Positions 1 through 12,168 of a stretch of DNA of 64,000 nt are shown here, piece by piece. Made by a program: the position numbers and the translations under genes. Location of the stretch: contig OZ234504.1 of assembly GCA_965153455.1 (NCBI GenBank), positions 9,176,001-9,240,000 on the forward strand, written 5' to 3'. This DNA comes from Sphagnum compactum. Its lineage: Eukaryota; Bryophyta; Sphagnopsida; Sphagnales. How positions within the stretch are numbered: the first letter of the stretch is position 1; each line of letters opens with the position of its first letter. The notes under the pieces were generated by a model. It was not told where the DNA came from and did not search any database. It saw only the letters and a program-made list of their open reading frames with translations.

Positions 1-989
1 CAAACCCTTTTCACTGAAGTGAATTGAGGAAGCCATAGTCAGAGAATATATGTGTAGTTGTGGGATGGGAAACACAACTATTCACACAATAGATTCTCAC
101 AGGTCACTAAAATATAAAAAGATTCTTAAATATTTATGATTTCCTCTCTGAGTTTGTTCCTGTGAGTTGACATTGGGTTTCATCTTGGTCACCTACCTTT
201 GTAAAGAAAAGGGTCAGGTAGGCAAGCAGGTGGCTAAGAAAATACGTAGGTGGGTTATTAAGAGTAAGGTAATATAATATCCCAGAAATGGGTGTCTTCC
301 AAAAACAGCAAATCCTCCTCCATTTTTCAGTAGGTATCACAGAGGAAGAAAGGAAAAAAGAAAAGAGGTGGGGTAGTTTAAAAAAACAAAGCGCCCACCC
401 CCCCCCTTTTGCGGAGAAATTTTTTTGCTTGAAAATTGCTGCATACGTAAATAGATGCATGTGTATGTTTGCCTTTATTCTTCCACGGATCGGCCGGCTA
501 TTTTCACCCACCGGCCAATTAATTCCGTTCTTTAGCAAGTGGAGCGGAGTTGCTGAGCTAAGCGTATATGCAAGTCAGCTCACATGACGGCTCTCTGACG
601 AGAGCAGAGCAGAGCTTGGGCTGCCAGAGGACCCTTTTTCAGGGGATGTTTTCCTGTCCATGTGCACGGACCTTCTGTGAAGTCATTGAGGAGACCGTGC
701 CAAGTCTGGCGGCCCATTGGCTTGACAATCTTAAGCAAAGTTGGGACCCAAAATTGAGAGGATGGGCCAGCAGGCACTGGGCATTCATCCATGTGACTCC
801 TATTTGCAAATGCAGGAACACTTAACTTAGCAAAATAACTGAGCAAATGGTATTACTTATATACACTGTCTCCAATCCTTGAAATATGGTTCCTTGTGTC
901 TCCAAAACATTCTCTTGAGGACAATTTCGTTAGGGGAACAGTTCCACCAACCGTTTCAGTGTTCCCATTAGGGATGGATTTTCTTTTCA
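1..989. other. unassigned flank with homopolymer runs
   Basis: I see no supported gene here. A purine-rich stretch and a run of C residues lie near 340-410. The segment around 560-830 is less AT-rich and open in more than one frame on both strands, but none of the readings resembles a family I know. Confidence 0.4.
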
Positions 990-1310
990 ATTTTGTAAGG
1001 TAGGTGGACCTGAATCATCATCCACAAGAGGACTTAGCCAGATTTGGCTCCAGGTCGAAGACAAAAGTAGAATTTCTTTAAGCTCTCGGCTATATACAGG
1101 TGACGTACAAGAACCAACGCTCTAAATATGGTGAGTTTCACTTTGTTTTTCTTCCAGATATGGCGAGTTTGGGCCTTTTTTCAGCCAAAAAAACACCCTT
1201 TGGACTAATTGCAGCCCATTGTTTTTTTTGCCATCAAGTGATGAAAATTTGCCACTGAAATAAAAAACCCCGGTTCCCAATGTAGCTTCTGAAATTCCAA
1301 ATGACTACCT
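990..1310 (+). repeat. dispersed repeat R1, copy 1
   Basis: This copy shares an ordered set of short blocks with segments near 27.2, 27.8, 35.6 and 37.5 kb. The blocks are a GTAAGGTAGGTGGA-like lead-in, 'catccacaagag', a core close to the palindrome AGCCAAATTTGGCT (here with one change), then 'aaagtagaa' and a 'ggcgagtttggg' block followed by a T-rich run. No open frame or target duplication was found, so the element class is unknown. Confidence 0.6.
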
Positions 1311-1689
1311 AATTACATACCCTATGTGCAGGTCAGTTTTGTGCATAATTACTAGTGTTGGGCGATTATTAACTTTTTTTCGTAACCACCTATTTCAATT
1401 ATCAAAAACATTCAATTCAAGAATTGAGACAGTTCCCACTTTTTTTAATATAAAAAATCGTACCTTGTCTGGTTCTTTCACAATCGGTTCTTAACTCATT
1501 TAGATTAGTCAATTATATTAAGCCGGTTCCTTAACTTCACTTTCAGATTGTAGGATTAAGGTTTTTAAATATATGTTAAATTTTCATAGGTCAAAAACAA
1601 ATCATCAATCATTACAAAATTTTAATATCTAAACAAAAATATGTGATCACATTTCGAAGAATATCCAAGGCAAGGAACACTAGATTAAT

Positions 1690-2400
1690 CCTTTCAATTC
1701 ATCTCGTTCAAATGAGTTTTCAAACTCATTTAATTCTTGATCTAAGTCTAATTCAAAGTCTATCAATTCTATCAAATTATTAGTGGTCTTGCAACCCACC
1801 CTTGCATCATTTGACCAATTCTTATTCACAAACATAAATTTTTCAAGGTTCTTTGACTATAAGTGGCATGCATCCCTTCAAATTGGTGAAAATTCTACCA
1901 AGGAAAAAATCTTTTTCATTTCAATTTGAAAATCTAAAATCCCTAACATCCATTTAGCTTAAAAGCCAACAATTGGGAACATGGTTTCATGTTTCCTCCA
2001 CCATTCTAATAGACATATGATATATTTGAAAAATAAAAATTTCTCAATTAACAAGTTCCTTTGAAGGTTTGTTGGTGTTGGCCACCATCTCAAAAAAGCC
2101 CAAACTACTATTTTTATTTATCTTGTAATTGAAGGACCTTTTGCCCTTGAACAATGGATGCAACTGTTATTAAAATTTTATGAGCATAGGAAACAAGGAT
2201 TTCCTATCATACTCTTTAACTATGGCCATCCCATGTTTTCGACCAATAAAAGAACAAATCAATTTTAAACTTTTGAGTTTAGAATCTAACATCAAGGCTA
2301 GCATATTATGGGCTCTTGTTTCATTGTATATTGTCAAGGAATAAATGAAATTGTTAATCACCCCAATGACCTCCTTCATAATGTTCTTTGCTTTGTAAAA
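1690..2400 (-). pseudogene. decayed hAT transposase, C-terminal (hATC) part
   Basis: Read on the minus strand, the segment gives broken peptide blocks in the order expected for a plant hAT transposase C-terminus. First comes an open 69-residue block with 'ETRAHNMLALMLDSKLKSLK', then 'HPLFKGKRSFNYKIN', 'EMVANTN', a 'WWRKHETMFPIVGF'-like block read across frames, and 'KFMFVNKNWSNDARVGC'. Stops and frameshifts lie between them. The family's final block carries the hATC dimerisation surface. BED finger and catalytic regions are not visible upstream, so this is a 5'-truncated relic. The hAT assignment rests on block order and is fairly firm; the subfamily is not. Confidence 0.7.
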
Positions 2401-4084
2401 GTTCCTAACTGAATAATCAACTTAGAATCATTACCATCAATTAAGACATTTGATAACGGGAGATGGTTCATTTCTTCCTTTAACTTTAAGTTTATGTATA
2501 TGGTTACATCCAAAACATTATAGAACAACTAGTGTCTATTGAACTAGGTTGCAATGCAAGCAATGACAATAAGAGACAGGTTGTTTATTGTAATCTATGA
2601 TATCACTATGAGAAAATAGGGTGATTCACAAATGGCCTTGCAATTAGGTTTTTGAGTTACAATGACCACTTGCAACTTCATTACGACTCAAAATATTTTT
2701 ACGGTATGAATGTTATTAAACGAATTAGGTTCACCATGATTACTTCAAAATTGTAAAATCTACAAACGGCAACTAGGTGACTACTATGGAATAACCAATA
2801 AGCAAGTTCATCCATTGACAAAACTATTGCTTTTGTGATTTTTATTCATCCATTCACCTAATGTTGCATGATTTTTCATTCATACATTAATGAACCTAAT
2901 CCTTGCGTGATTTTTCATCATCCATTAACAAACAAAATTTATTGATGTCTTTTGTAACTAGGTGGTTTATTATGCATTCCAATGTAGTTGTATGGTAGTT
3001 GATTTTAGTAGTATTGAATAACTAAATTGCAACTTACAATGCAAATGTGCAAACTTTGCACACACATTATCATTTTCCAAATTATGATAGATACTACAAA
3101 ATTGCATTCCATCATTATTTATGAACATGAGATGGATCTGCAATTGTATGCATTGACATTCAAGTTTCAAAGTTGGAAAATGCATTACAAAAGCATTTTT
3201 TTAAATGTTCATTTTTATTAAACTACAATTTTCCTATAAATTTAAATATATTGCCCAAGCTATTTATAACAAATAATTTCCTCTACTTAAACAAAAAGTC
3301 ATTATAAAAATGATGAACCATAATAATAAAATATTTGTGATGTTTCCATAAATTAATGTTTTTACCTTTTTTTTGTTAAAATGAATATTGAGCTATAATT
3401 TTTTCATTCCACCTTGCATGTTTAAAATCTACCATATTATGATATTCAATAAGTGAAATGAAATCAATAACATATACATAACATTGTAATACAAAATATA
3501 TCTAGATGTCCATCTTTTCAACTGAAATAATATTAATTTACAATTATAATGCCATTAATAAAATTTATTTATCACTAAAATGCAACATACATAGCATTAA
3601 TATAAACAAAACTATAATTAACTACATTGGCATACAATGGTGGTTTTCAAAATAAAATGCATCACATACTCAACGAATATTGACATTAGAATTTATCATA
3701 TTTGGTCTATTATTTCATGTTTGTTGTTTTGGAATTTGTCTTTTGTTTTGGATTACTACACAACAAACAATAACACATTCAATGACATAGTTATTAACAA
3801 CCTAACCAATTTATACATTATCATTTGTGGACGTTCCTCTATTCAAGACTATATTCTTCAAACAAAACTACCATTTTATTTTTGAAAAAACCTTACCTTG
3901 TATGCACAACTTTGATTTTGATGGATTCAAACATTATTAAAGTTTGGCCTTATAACACAAGAACAACAAAAGTCATCATAAATGCACAAAAATGACGCGT
4001 GTTTAAACAAATTAGTTTTATTTCAACTCCATTTTCCACCTCAAAAATTGAAATACCTAAACACACAAACAAAAGACACAACAT
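2401..4084. other. AT-rich spacer, nothing recognised
   Basis: Short frames of about 65-82 codons occur on both strands but have low-complexity composition and no known motif. The part next to the hAT relic may be more of that element, decayed past recognition. Confidence 0.4.
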
Positions 4085-6025
4085 CACTAGAAGAAATTTG
4101 GAAATAAACAACTACAATTTTAGTTGCGAAAGACAAAATTTTAGTCGTAATAGACACATGTGACTACAAACCCTATAGTCACCTTGGACAAATGGCAAAA
4201 AAAAACAATCGCAAAAAACTCGAACATGGCATGTACAATCACCCCTATAGTTGCATATTGCTTTCAATTACAAGGATTTTTCATGCATTGATTAGTCATA
4301 GGACTATGCAACTATAGATACGACTACATAAAATATTGGGTAACATTTTTCAAATAATTGAATTTAAGTGATTTAATATAATTTCAAATCACATATATTA
4401 AATACTATATTATATCTATATAAATAATGCAATATAATAATTAATATTATTGATAATTTCATAAATTTTTAACCTACGAATTGTTGACACGTGTCGTTAC
4501 CTAAACTAGGCTGAAAACCTAATTTAGGTAGCTAGGTAGGCCAGTTAGTCTAGGTACCTAGACGGGCTTAAGTAGGCACCTAGGTTAAGTAACTTAACCA
4601 TGTAGGGTACATACGGTCAACATAGGATTGTTGACCGCAACCTGTGAGGTTTGATCCTTAGACCCCAAGGATGGATATCAATTCCTTTGCTATCAAACCA
4701 CCCCACTTGATGTGCAAATATAGTGGAATGAATTATATTTAACCCATACTTGAGTTTAAACATTGCACAAACATCAATTTTAATATTTCATATTTAATTG
4801 ATATTTTTCCAAATAAAAAATTTTAAATTGATTCTTTAAATACTTTCAATGCCATACATGTTAAATATATTTTACTTCCAAAAATGTACATTAATTTGAA
4901 TAATTTTCTGAATTTTGTAAAATTGAATTACATTTTGATGATGATTTGCTGGATTTTTTTTCAAGCACGTGATTTATAAATGAAAAATATTTTACAATTA
5001 ATATATATAATAAATAAATAAATAATCTATCTCCCACATATTAATCCTTCATTTCATAAAAAATAATAATATATATACAATGTGATTATAATATATCATA
5101 ATTCTAAATAATTCACATATAATTTTTATAAATGGATAATATATCTATCACATTTTTAAAAATAATTTTTTCATAAATATCAGTTATAATATATATGATG
5201 TATAATAGATTTTATATTCTAGATTTTTATTTATATCACATTTATTAATGTTAGATAATTAATGAATTTGATGGAATTTTAAGATTTGTATTTTTACAAA
5301 TATAATATATAAATTTTATTTAAAATTATGGTAAAAGTTTTATGATCAAATAAATGATATATTTCTTAAACATCTTAAACTTCTATTTGATTAACAATAT
5401 ATATCATATTTGATTATGATTATAATAAAATTTAATTTTACCAATAAATTTAATTTACATGTATAATGTATAATTAAATAATCATCATATGTAATTTTTA
5501 TAAATAGGTCATAATTAAAATATAGTTAATAAAAAAATTAATTTGTATTGTTAATGTCAATAAACATTATAAAATACCAATAAACAATTTAACACAAGTT
5601 GATTATCAAACAAATATTGTAATTCCCAAGATGCTACATATGTTTTAATTATCAAAATATTGTAAATGGAAAAATTATTGGCCTTAGATGCTAAAACAAC
5701 TATGACCAGTTGCAAAAACAACTAACTTTTCATCCATCCAAGGATCCATTCACAATATGGGATGAAAAATGTGCACATTCATTTTACTTTTCCATCCAAA
5801 CATGTAATAGTCATAAATTATAGTCGCATTTGTGGCTTCATTTGATTATGTCAACACTATAATCACATATGTGAATACAATAGTCGCATATATGATTAAA
5901 CACATTTACGACTAAATTGACACATAAGACTAACCCAACTGTAGTTGTAAAAGTAGTTGATTTGGAGACTAGTTGCATCTATAGCCGTAACCATATGGTT
6001 GGAGTGGACTACATTTTTTCTAGTG
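4085..6025. mobile_element. CACTA-1, non-autonomous CACTA (En/Spm-type) DNA transposon
   Basis: The left end begins CACTAGAAGAAAT and the right end, reverse complemented, begins CACTAGAAAAAAT. The element is flanked on both sides by the trinucleotide CAT, the 3-bp target duplication typical of CACTA elements. Both arms carry subterminal copies of motifs such as TTTTAGTCG, TTAGTTGCG and TAGTCGCA, expected transposase-binding sites. No TNP2-like transposase frame is present and the interior is very AT-rich, so movement would have depended on a transposase supplied elsewhere. A TAGG-rich patch (about 4500-4600) and a possible SINE lie inside. Confidence 0.85.
4610..4720 (-). mobile_element. possible tRNA-derived SINE fragment
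   Basis: On the minus strand an A-box-like block ('TTTGATAGCAAAGG') is followed about 40 bases later by a B-box-like block ('AGGATCAAACC'), the spacing of a tRNA-type pol III promoter. No cloverleaf, poly-A tail or target duplication was identified, so the call is tentative. Confidence 0.3.
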
Positions 6026-6499
6026 CATGATTTTCATTAAGAAAAATTCATCCTTCACAAATCCATCATCATTATAATTTATATTTTACAAGTTGACTTC
6101 TTTAAGAAAAATAAATTTATCTCACATCATTTTTTTTTAATATATGCAAATAATCAAAAGGTTAAGAACCTTCAACTTCCATAGAATTTAAATATAACAT
6201 GTATTTTTAATTTTGGATTAAAATGTTAATTTTAGACTTAACTCAACATGGTGAATGCAATGAGGGCCACCTAATGGCCACACAATTCAAATAATTTTGA
6301 GAAAAACTTGCAAAATTATTGTCATTTTTATATTCCTTATAATCTTATGTGCTACATTTGGGTATGTTTGAGGAAGTCTTGAAGAATATTTGTTTATGCC
6401 AACCAAAATATAGTCACATATATAACAAAAAAACCATCAATATGCAATCTTGGTCTAACATAAATATTCATAATTTGCAAAAAAAACCAACTAAAAAAC
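6026..6499. other. AT-rich spacer
   Basis: No gene or repeat boundary is visible. A short frame starting near 6349 runs into the 152-bp repeat array and has biased composition, so I do not support it as coding. Confidence 0.4.
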
Positions 6500-6967
6500 C
6501 AATTACAAAAAAGTTACTACCTTTAGATTTTGAAATTTCAAAAAACTGTTCATACATTTCATGTGAATACTTAATGGCCACCCGGTATAACTTGTAAAAC
6601 CTTCAATTTATCAAAAACTTAACAGATAACATAATATAGACTTTGTAAAAGAAGAGGACTAAAACTTGCTACCTTTAAATCTTAACATTTCAAAGCAATT
6701 TTCATACATCTCATAGGATTACTTGGTGACCACTTGGTACAACTTGTAGAAGCTTCAATTTATCAAAACATTAAAAAAAAACATAATATGGATTTAGTAA
6801 AAGAAGAGGACTAAAACTTGCTACTTTCAAATCTTGACATTTCAAAGCAATTTTCAAGCATTTCATGGGATTACTTAATGGCCACCTGGTACAACTTGTA
6901 AAAGTTTCAACTTATCAAAACATTAACAAGTAACATAATATGGGTTTAGTAAAGAAGAGGACTAAAG
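6500..6967 (+). repeat. 152-bp tandem repeat, three copies
   Basis: The block 'acttgctacctttaaatc' (first copy 'agttactacc') recurs at about 6512, 6664 and 6816, giving a period of 152 bp. Each unit continues with 'acatttcaaagcaattttca', 'ttaatggccacctggtacaa', 'cttcaatttatcaaaacatt' and 'aagaagaggactaaa'. Copies differ by scattered substitutions and small indels. Confidence 0.85.
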
Positions 6968-7724
6968 GGTGCAAGTATGTAGATAAGAGCCAACAAGATT
7001 ACTTTACATCAGGATTGTGCTTCATTTTTAGTCCTTTTTCATTTTTTCATATGAATTTTTTTTTTAATGAAATATTTTGCAACTTGTTAATAACAATACA
7101 TATAGTTGACCCAATAGATCGCATGTTTTGTGTTAATCATTGTTGAATAAATATGAATTTTTTTAAATGTGTAAATTCTGCCAGATTCTACATTTCATCT
7201 CGAAAATTTATCATAATTTTGAATCATACCAAAATATGGTAATTACTTTAGGTTTTTGTTTATTATATCATAAAATACAACCTTTTTTTAGTATGTCACG
7301 CACATTACACCCATTTACATGTGGTAAAGGACTTTTGAAAATTTTAAAATTTGAAAAATACTTTAAAATTTTGAAATTCTATATCTTTTAAATTGTGAGT
7401 GTTTTTTGAACTTGGGTAGTAGGTTGTTATCATCTAAATTGTTTTACCATCAAAATTATGTTATTACAATAGTCCTTTGTAAAATTAACCAGATCTGACG
7501 TACCACTTATTCAAGTTCAAACGTCATTTAAAAAAACCAAAAACCCAAAATTTAATTTAATGAAATTTTAATTTGAATTCCTCAACTTTCATATTAGTCA
7601 TTTAACATAACTTGGAATGATTAACATAACTTTAAAATGTCAAAAAAAAAAAACACATGCAAAAAAGTTCATAGTTTTCACCACTATCCAACATGGTTTT
7701 TGGTTCCTATCTCTATACTCACAC
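6968..7724. other. AT-rich interval between 152-bp repeat copies
   Basis: The sequence is unrelated to the repeat units on either side. Frames at about 6940-7146 and 7167-7391 are short and phenylalanine-rich, as AT-rich noncoding DNA gives. Confidence 0.4.
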
Positions 7725-7880
7725 CCTAAAACTTGCTACTTTTAAATCTTGACATTTCAAAGCAATTTTCAAACATTTCATGGGATTACCCAGTGGCCAT
7801 CTAGTACAAGTAAAAACTTCAATTTATCAAAACATGAATAGATAACACAATTTGGACTTAGTAAAATAAGAAGACTAAAA
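7725..7880 (+). repeat. detached fourth copy of the 152-bp repeat
   Basis: A single unit with the same block order as the array at 6.5-7.0 kb: 'acttgctacttttaaatc', 'acatttcaaagcaattttca', a 'cagtggccatctagtacaa' variant and the closing 'aagactaaaaggg'. Confidence 0.8.
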
Positions 7881-8329
7881 GGGTTGTTGGGCACTAGGTC
7901 ATCATTATATGCAAAAATAAATAAAATAATGAAAGACTATAAGTTGGATTACTATCACATGACATAGGTCCACATTAACATGACATAATCAACATACTAA
8001 AAATAAATATAAACAAATTCCAATAACAACAATACTTTTCTTTTGAACTAACCAATAACCAAATTACATTTAAAAATGAATGAGTAGAAATTAAAATAAT
8101 AATTACATTCTAATAGTCTCATTCATTACATCAAGGTTTTGTTTGGCCTTGGTTGTAGGATTAACACTAATCATTATAATGTTATTGATTGTGCCATTAT
8201 TTCTAGCAAGAAATGAGAATAGAATGGATGAAATGTCAACCCATTATTTTGGATCTACTAAATTGCATTTCCATTTGTTCATGTTTATTTCATATCACTA
8301 TAAGACTATGAAGTAGGTAACAAGTTGTA
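7881..8329. other. AT-rich spacer
   Basis: No gene, RNA or repeat boundary is recognised in this stretch. Confidence 0.4.
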
Positions 8330-8870
8330 AGATGATAGGTAGGAGGTAGGTAGCCTGTTACAGGAGATAGGAAATAAAAAGTAGGTAGGTAAATAGGTAG
8401 GTTAACAAGGTAGGTAGGTGGGTGAGTGGGTAGTTAGGTAAGTGGATGGCTGGATGGGCTAGTGGTTAGGTAAATGGGTCATTTGGGTGGTGGGTAAGTA
8501 GGTAGGTAGGTGGGTGTTTGGGTGGGTAAGCAAATAGGTAGGTAGGTAGGTGGGTAAATAGGTGGGTAAATAGGTAGATAGGTGGGTGGGTTTTTGGATT
8601 AAGTAAGTGGGTAGTAGGTAGGGAGGTGGTGGGTACATGGGAGGGTAGGTAGTAGGTAGGTAAGTAGGTAGAAGGTGGGTATGTAGGTGGGTGGGTAGAT
8701 AGGTGGTAGATAATTGGGTGGGTGGGTAAGTAAATAGGTAAATAGGTAGGTGATCTAGGTAGATGGTAGGGAAGTGGTTTGGTGGGTAAGTAAGTAGGTA
8801 GGTTGACAGATGGGTGGGTGGGTAGGTTAATAAGTAGGTACATAAATAGGTGGGGGGTAGGGTTGTCTAT
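8330..8870. repeat. degenerate (TAGG)n / (GTAG)n tetranucleotide array
   Basis: About 540 bp of TAGG/TGGG tetranucleotides with scattered variants. The 136-codon minus-strand frame across it gives only Pro-Thr-Tyr-Leu repetition and is a by-product of the repeat. Smaller patches of the same motif occur inside CACTA-1 and CACTA-2 and near 21.1 and 48.0 kb. Confidence 0.9.
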
Positions 8871-10504
8871 GTTCATATCAAATGACTTATAGTCATTTTT
8901 TAATCATTGTAATGACAATTGGATGTCCACATCACTTTGTCTTCAGTCATGGATGCCATATAGATGAAATAAAAGTGATGAAATCTAACATCCCCCATGT
9001 TGTTATCATCTCATCATTTGGTAGTTACATGTCCCATTAATATATGACTATGACTTTTTACACATAAGATTCAAAGTAATAGTTTATGACTAAAATCATA
9101 CATATTGTCATTTTGGACTTGTAGTCATAGATTTATTAATGCAAGGACAAAATTCTATCCACACATGACATAATTCTAAATCTGCAAGCCTCACCAGAAC
9201 AAAATTTCTAAGGCCAAATCTCAAAATGGAGTGTAAGCAAATATCTTTAATGATAGTCACATGCTTTTAAGACCACAATATGGAATAATAATTGGGTCCT
9301 CAAAATCAACATCAACAATGGGAGGGATGGCACTTCACACGTGATTAGATCTTTAATTGTTTGAAAGCCAAAAACCTTTCAGTAGGGTTGAATTTTGAGT
9401 TGGCAAGGATTTGACAACAATTCAAGGATGTTTTTATAATAAACCATGTATGGACCAAGCTTTTGGAAATAGGTTTCATCATTACACATCCCCATTTTCC
9501 AAACTCCACATATTTAGAGAACCCGTTGTTGATAGATTTCTCCTTTTCAATGGACTTAATGGCATCATTCCCCCATATAGAGCAAAAAGGAACAAGATTT
9601 GGAAATCCTTGTAGCAATTTCGATTGACCTTAGTCATTCACTTGCCATAATCGACTTGGAAGTCCATCCTTAGGACTATGGTTGTCCCTGTGTCCACACG
9701 TCCCTCATGAGATGATGAACACATTTGGACATAGATGCCCTAGGCGCATTTGTCACGTCAATGTAAGGTCAGCTTGTGTCAACCTAAGATCAACCTAGGT
9801 CAAAGGCACTCTTAGGTTGCCCGAGGTAGGCTTATAGGTAACAAAAATTCAACCCATTTCAGTCCTTGTAAACCTTATAGGGCATATTCATAATCAAGGT
9901 ACCACTTTTTGACCACATGACTCAAGGACTTTGTTTTTGTTATTTTCCAAATATAGAATCCAAATGGAATAAATTTAAGTGAGAGATATTGCATAATGAA
10001 AATTATGATCATTTTCATGGTGAGGGCGATTTTTACATGCGTATGTAATAATGCATAAATATTTTGGTTAAAAACTAAAAATGCAAAAAATGAGTACATA
10101 AGTTTTTATATACAACTTAACATGTTTTTTTGCATGAAATTTTTTACACAATTTGCCAACACTTAGGGCCAAACATAGATTTACGTATTATTTATCCATG
10201 AAAGAAAATTGAAGTCAATTGCATTGTTTAATACATTCCTTTTCATTTCTTTAAGATGAAAATTACAATTCAAACAAGGATTCAAATTATTAAAAAAGAC
10301 TCAAAAGGACATTTATATTATATCCAATTTATTTTTAGATTTTTTCAATAGATTAACATGACATCATTCTAGTTACATAATCATATACCAATCCCCTATA
10401 ATCATGAAATAGTAAATGTAAAAAAAATCCAAAAAAATCCTTTGAAGTTTCTTTTCCATTAGACCATTCTCTTAGGTACCCTAATTATGAATATGCCCTG
10501 CAGC
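8871..10504. other. spacer with an unresolved coding-like patch (about 9180-9620)
   Basis: Around 9180-9620 the sequence is open over 65-90 codons on both strands and reads like former coding sequence, with stops TAG and TGA in places where a single transition would restore a sense codon. I could not decide the strand or the family. The rest is AT-rich with nothing recognised. Confidence 0.3.
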
Positions 10505-10790
10505 AATCGAAAAGTTTTAGTCGCAAACCTTACAATGATTAAAAAATTTCGATCACTTAACTTATATTGACCAAATTTTTTTCTATCACCAATCATGCAA
10601 TTATTGAAAAAAATTCAATTGCCACACGATTGGTGACGGAATGCTTTGAGTTGCCAAGCTTGCAGTGACCAAAATTTTTTGATCGCTAACCCTATTGTTG
10701 ACTAAAAGTTTTTCATCGCCACATGCATGGCGATCGAAATCAGTTTGTCAATAATCATGTGGCGACTGAATTCTTTTGGTCATTTTTACA
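10505..10790. repeat. degenerate 34-bp tandem repeat
   Basis: About seven units spaced near 34 bp. Each combines a 'gatcgcyaacct' block with a 'gtgacyaaaattttt' block, with units starting near 10517, 10551, 10585, 10618, 10653, 10683 and 10715. Dense, diverged short repeats of this kind are typical of the subterminal regions of DNA transposons, but no matching element end was located. Confidence 0.55.
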
Positions 10791-10981
10791 TCTCTGGATT
10801 TCAATTGTCTAATTGATGTTGGATTGATCTCCACCATTGATTTTGAGATGAAATCGATTCAGTGACGAAATTTGGTCCCAAACTTGATAATAAAATGTAA
10901 ACCTTGCACGTCAATACTCACTTTCTCCTTTGAGGTGTGTGGGCCTCATGTTGTTGAACACCAACCATTGCAATATACCTT

Positions 10982-11134
10982 CATTACAACAAAAGGTGTC
11001 CCTGTATGTCAAGTGATTTCACTGGATTTTGAGTGAATTCACTAGTTGTAGTGAACAGGGACCAGTGACGAAGTAGTGAATTCACTAATCTAGTGAACGA
11101 GGACTAGTAACTGCACCCACATTTTGTAGTAGTG
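10982..11134. mobile_element. 153-bp CACTA-like MITE, copy A
   Basis: The left end is CATTACAACAAAAGGTG (CACTA with one transition). The right end reverse-complements to CACTACTACAAAATGTG. The flanks are CTT on both sides, a perfect 3-bp target duplication. The interior holds two palindromic GTGAATTCAC blocks and a 'gaacrgggacc' block. About 90% identical to copy B at 20.7 kb. Confidence 0.85.
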
Positions 11135-11394
11135 CTTGGGAAGGAGAGGTGAAACCTTTATGGGTGTTTTTAGATTGTCATATTACAATTGTAATTGGTG
11201 TTAAATTTCAATTGTAGCCATAAAGGTGGAAGTTGATCTTATTATTGAATACCTTAATTATATTAATCAAACATATTGTTCTTGTGTATAATGTTTTATT
11301 GATGGAGGGAAAATGGAACATGTGGAGTCCATGGTATTTGACACCTGAGGATAAGCAAAGGAAGGTGGAATGCAAAGATAAAATGCTCTTCCAT

Positions 11395-12168
11395 TTCAAC
11401 TATTGATATGATGGAAATGGGTGAGTTGGAGTTTCAATGTGTTCAAGGGGACATCCCTGGGTGAAGGACTTATTTTCCAGATGTGGTGGACTTGTCCCTC
11501 CACCACTAAATGACATGGAAGTACTAGCCCATATCCCAGATGAGCAAATAGAAGACGTGGCCATTGAAACATCAAATCCTTCAGTGGAAGGAAATTTTTT
11601 TTTGACATTTCAAATGGAAGGGGTTTGAGTTTTCACACCCCTTACAAACATCATAGAGGGTCTTAATAGATCCACAAATAACAACATTCGAACCTTTCGA
11701 CAAGTTTCATTTCCCAAGGTATTACATTCAGTTAGAAAACAAGATTTGGACAAGAAGTGGACAACTTTTTTTTATGAGGTGAACATCCTCTTTAATGTTG
11801 TGTGACAATTGGTGTTCATAAAAGCTATGAAAGCAACCTTCGAATCTTGAACCTACTACAAACCCCCATCATACCATGGATTGTGCACAAAATTGTTAAA
11901 ACAATCCAAGGTGGATGCATCCAAACAAGTAACTGAAAGGATGCATAATTCAATTCACAAATATGGAGTAATCATTTGTTCTGATGGTTAGGACAACATT
12001 GCACGGCATCCATAGTTGAGTGTAATGTTTGCTTATCCAAATGGTGATGTATTTGTAGGTTCAATTCACACAATTTGGGAGCGAAAGGTGCCCATTACAT
12101 ATGTCATACATTGGTTGGATACATCAAAACCCTTATAGTCAATAACATTGTACAAATTTGTATAGAAA
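11395..12168 (+). pseudogene. hAT transposase (DUF659 type), 5' half, split by CACTA-2
   Basis: The broken reading includes 'EQIEDVAIETSNPSVEG', 'LTNIIEGLNRS', 'TYYKPPSYHG', 'KQSKVDASKQVTERMHNSIH', then 'GVIICSDG*DNIARHP*LSV' and 'PNGDVFVGSI'. These match the order of the DUF659 region of plant hAT transposases, where 'CSDGW' is diagnostic. Several stops (TAG for Trp, TAG for Gln) and frameshifts make it inactive. The reading stops at the target duplication of CACTA-2 and resumes beyond it. An N-terminal BED zinc finger was not clearly seen. Confidence 0.75.

Noticed and set aside
8466-8876. 136-codon minus-strand open frame
   Set aside because: It is entirely the translation of the TAGG array (Pro-Thr-Tyr-Leu repetition).
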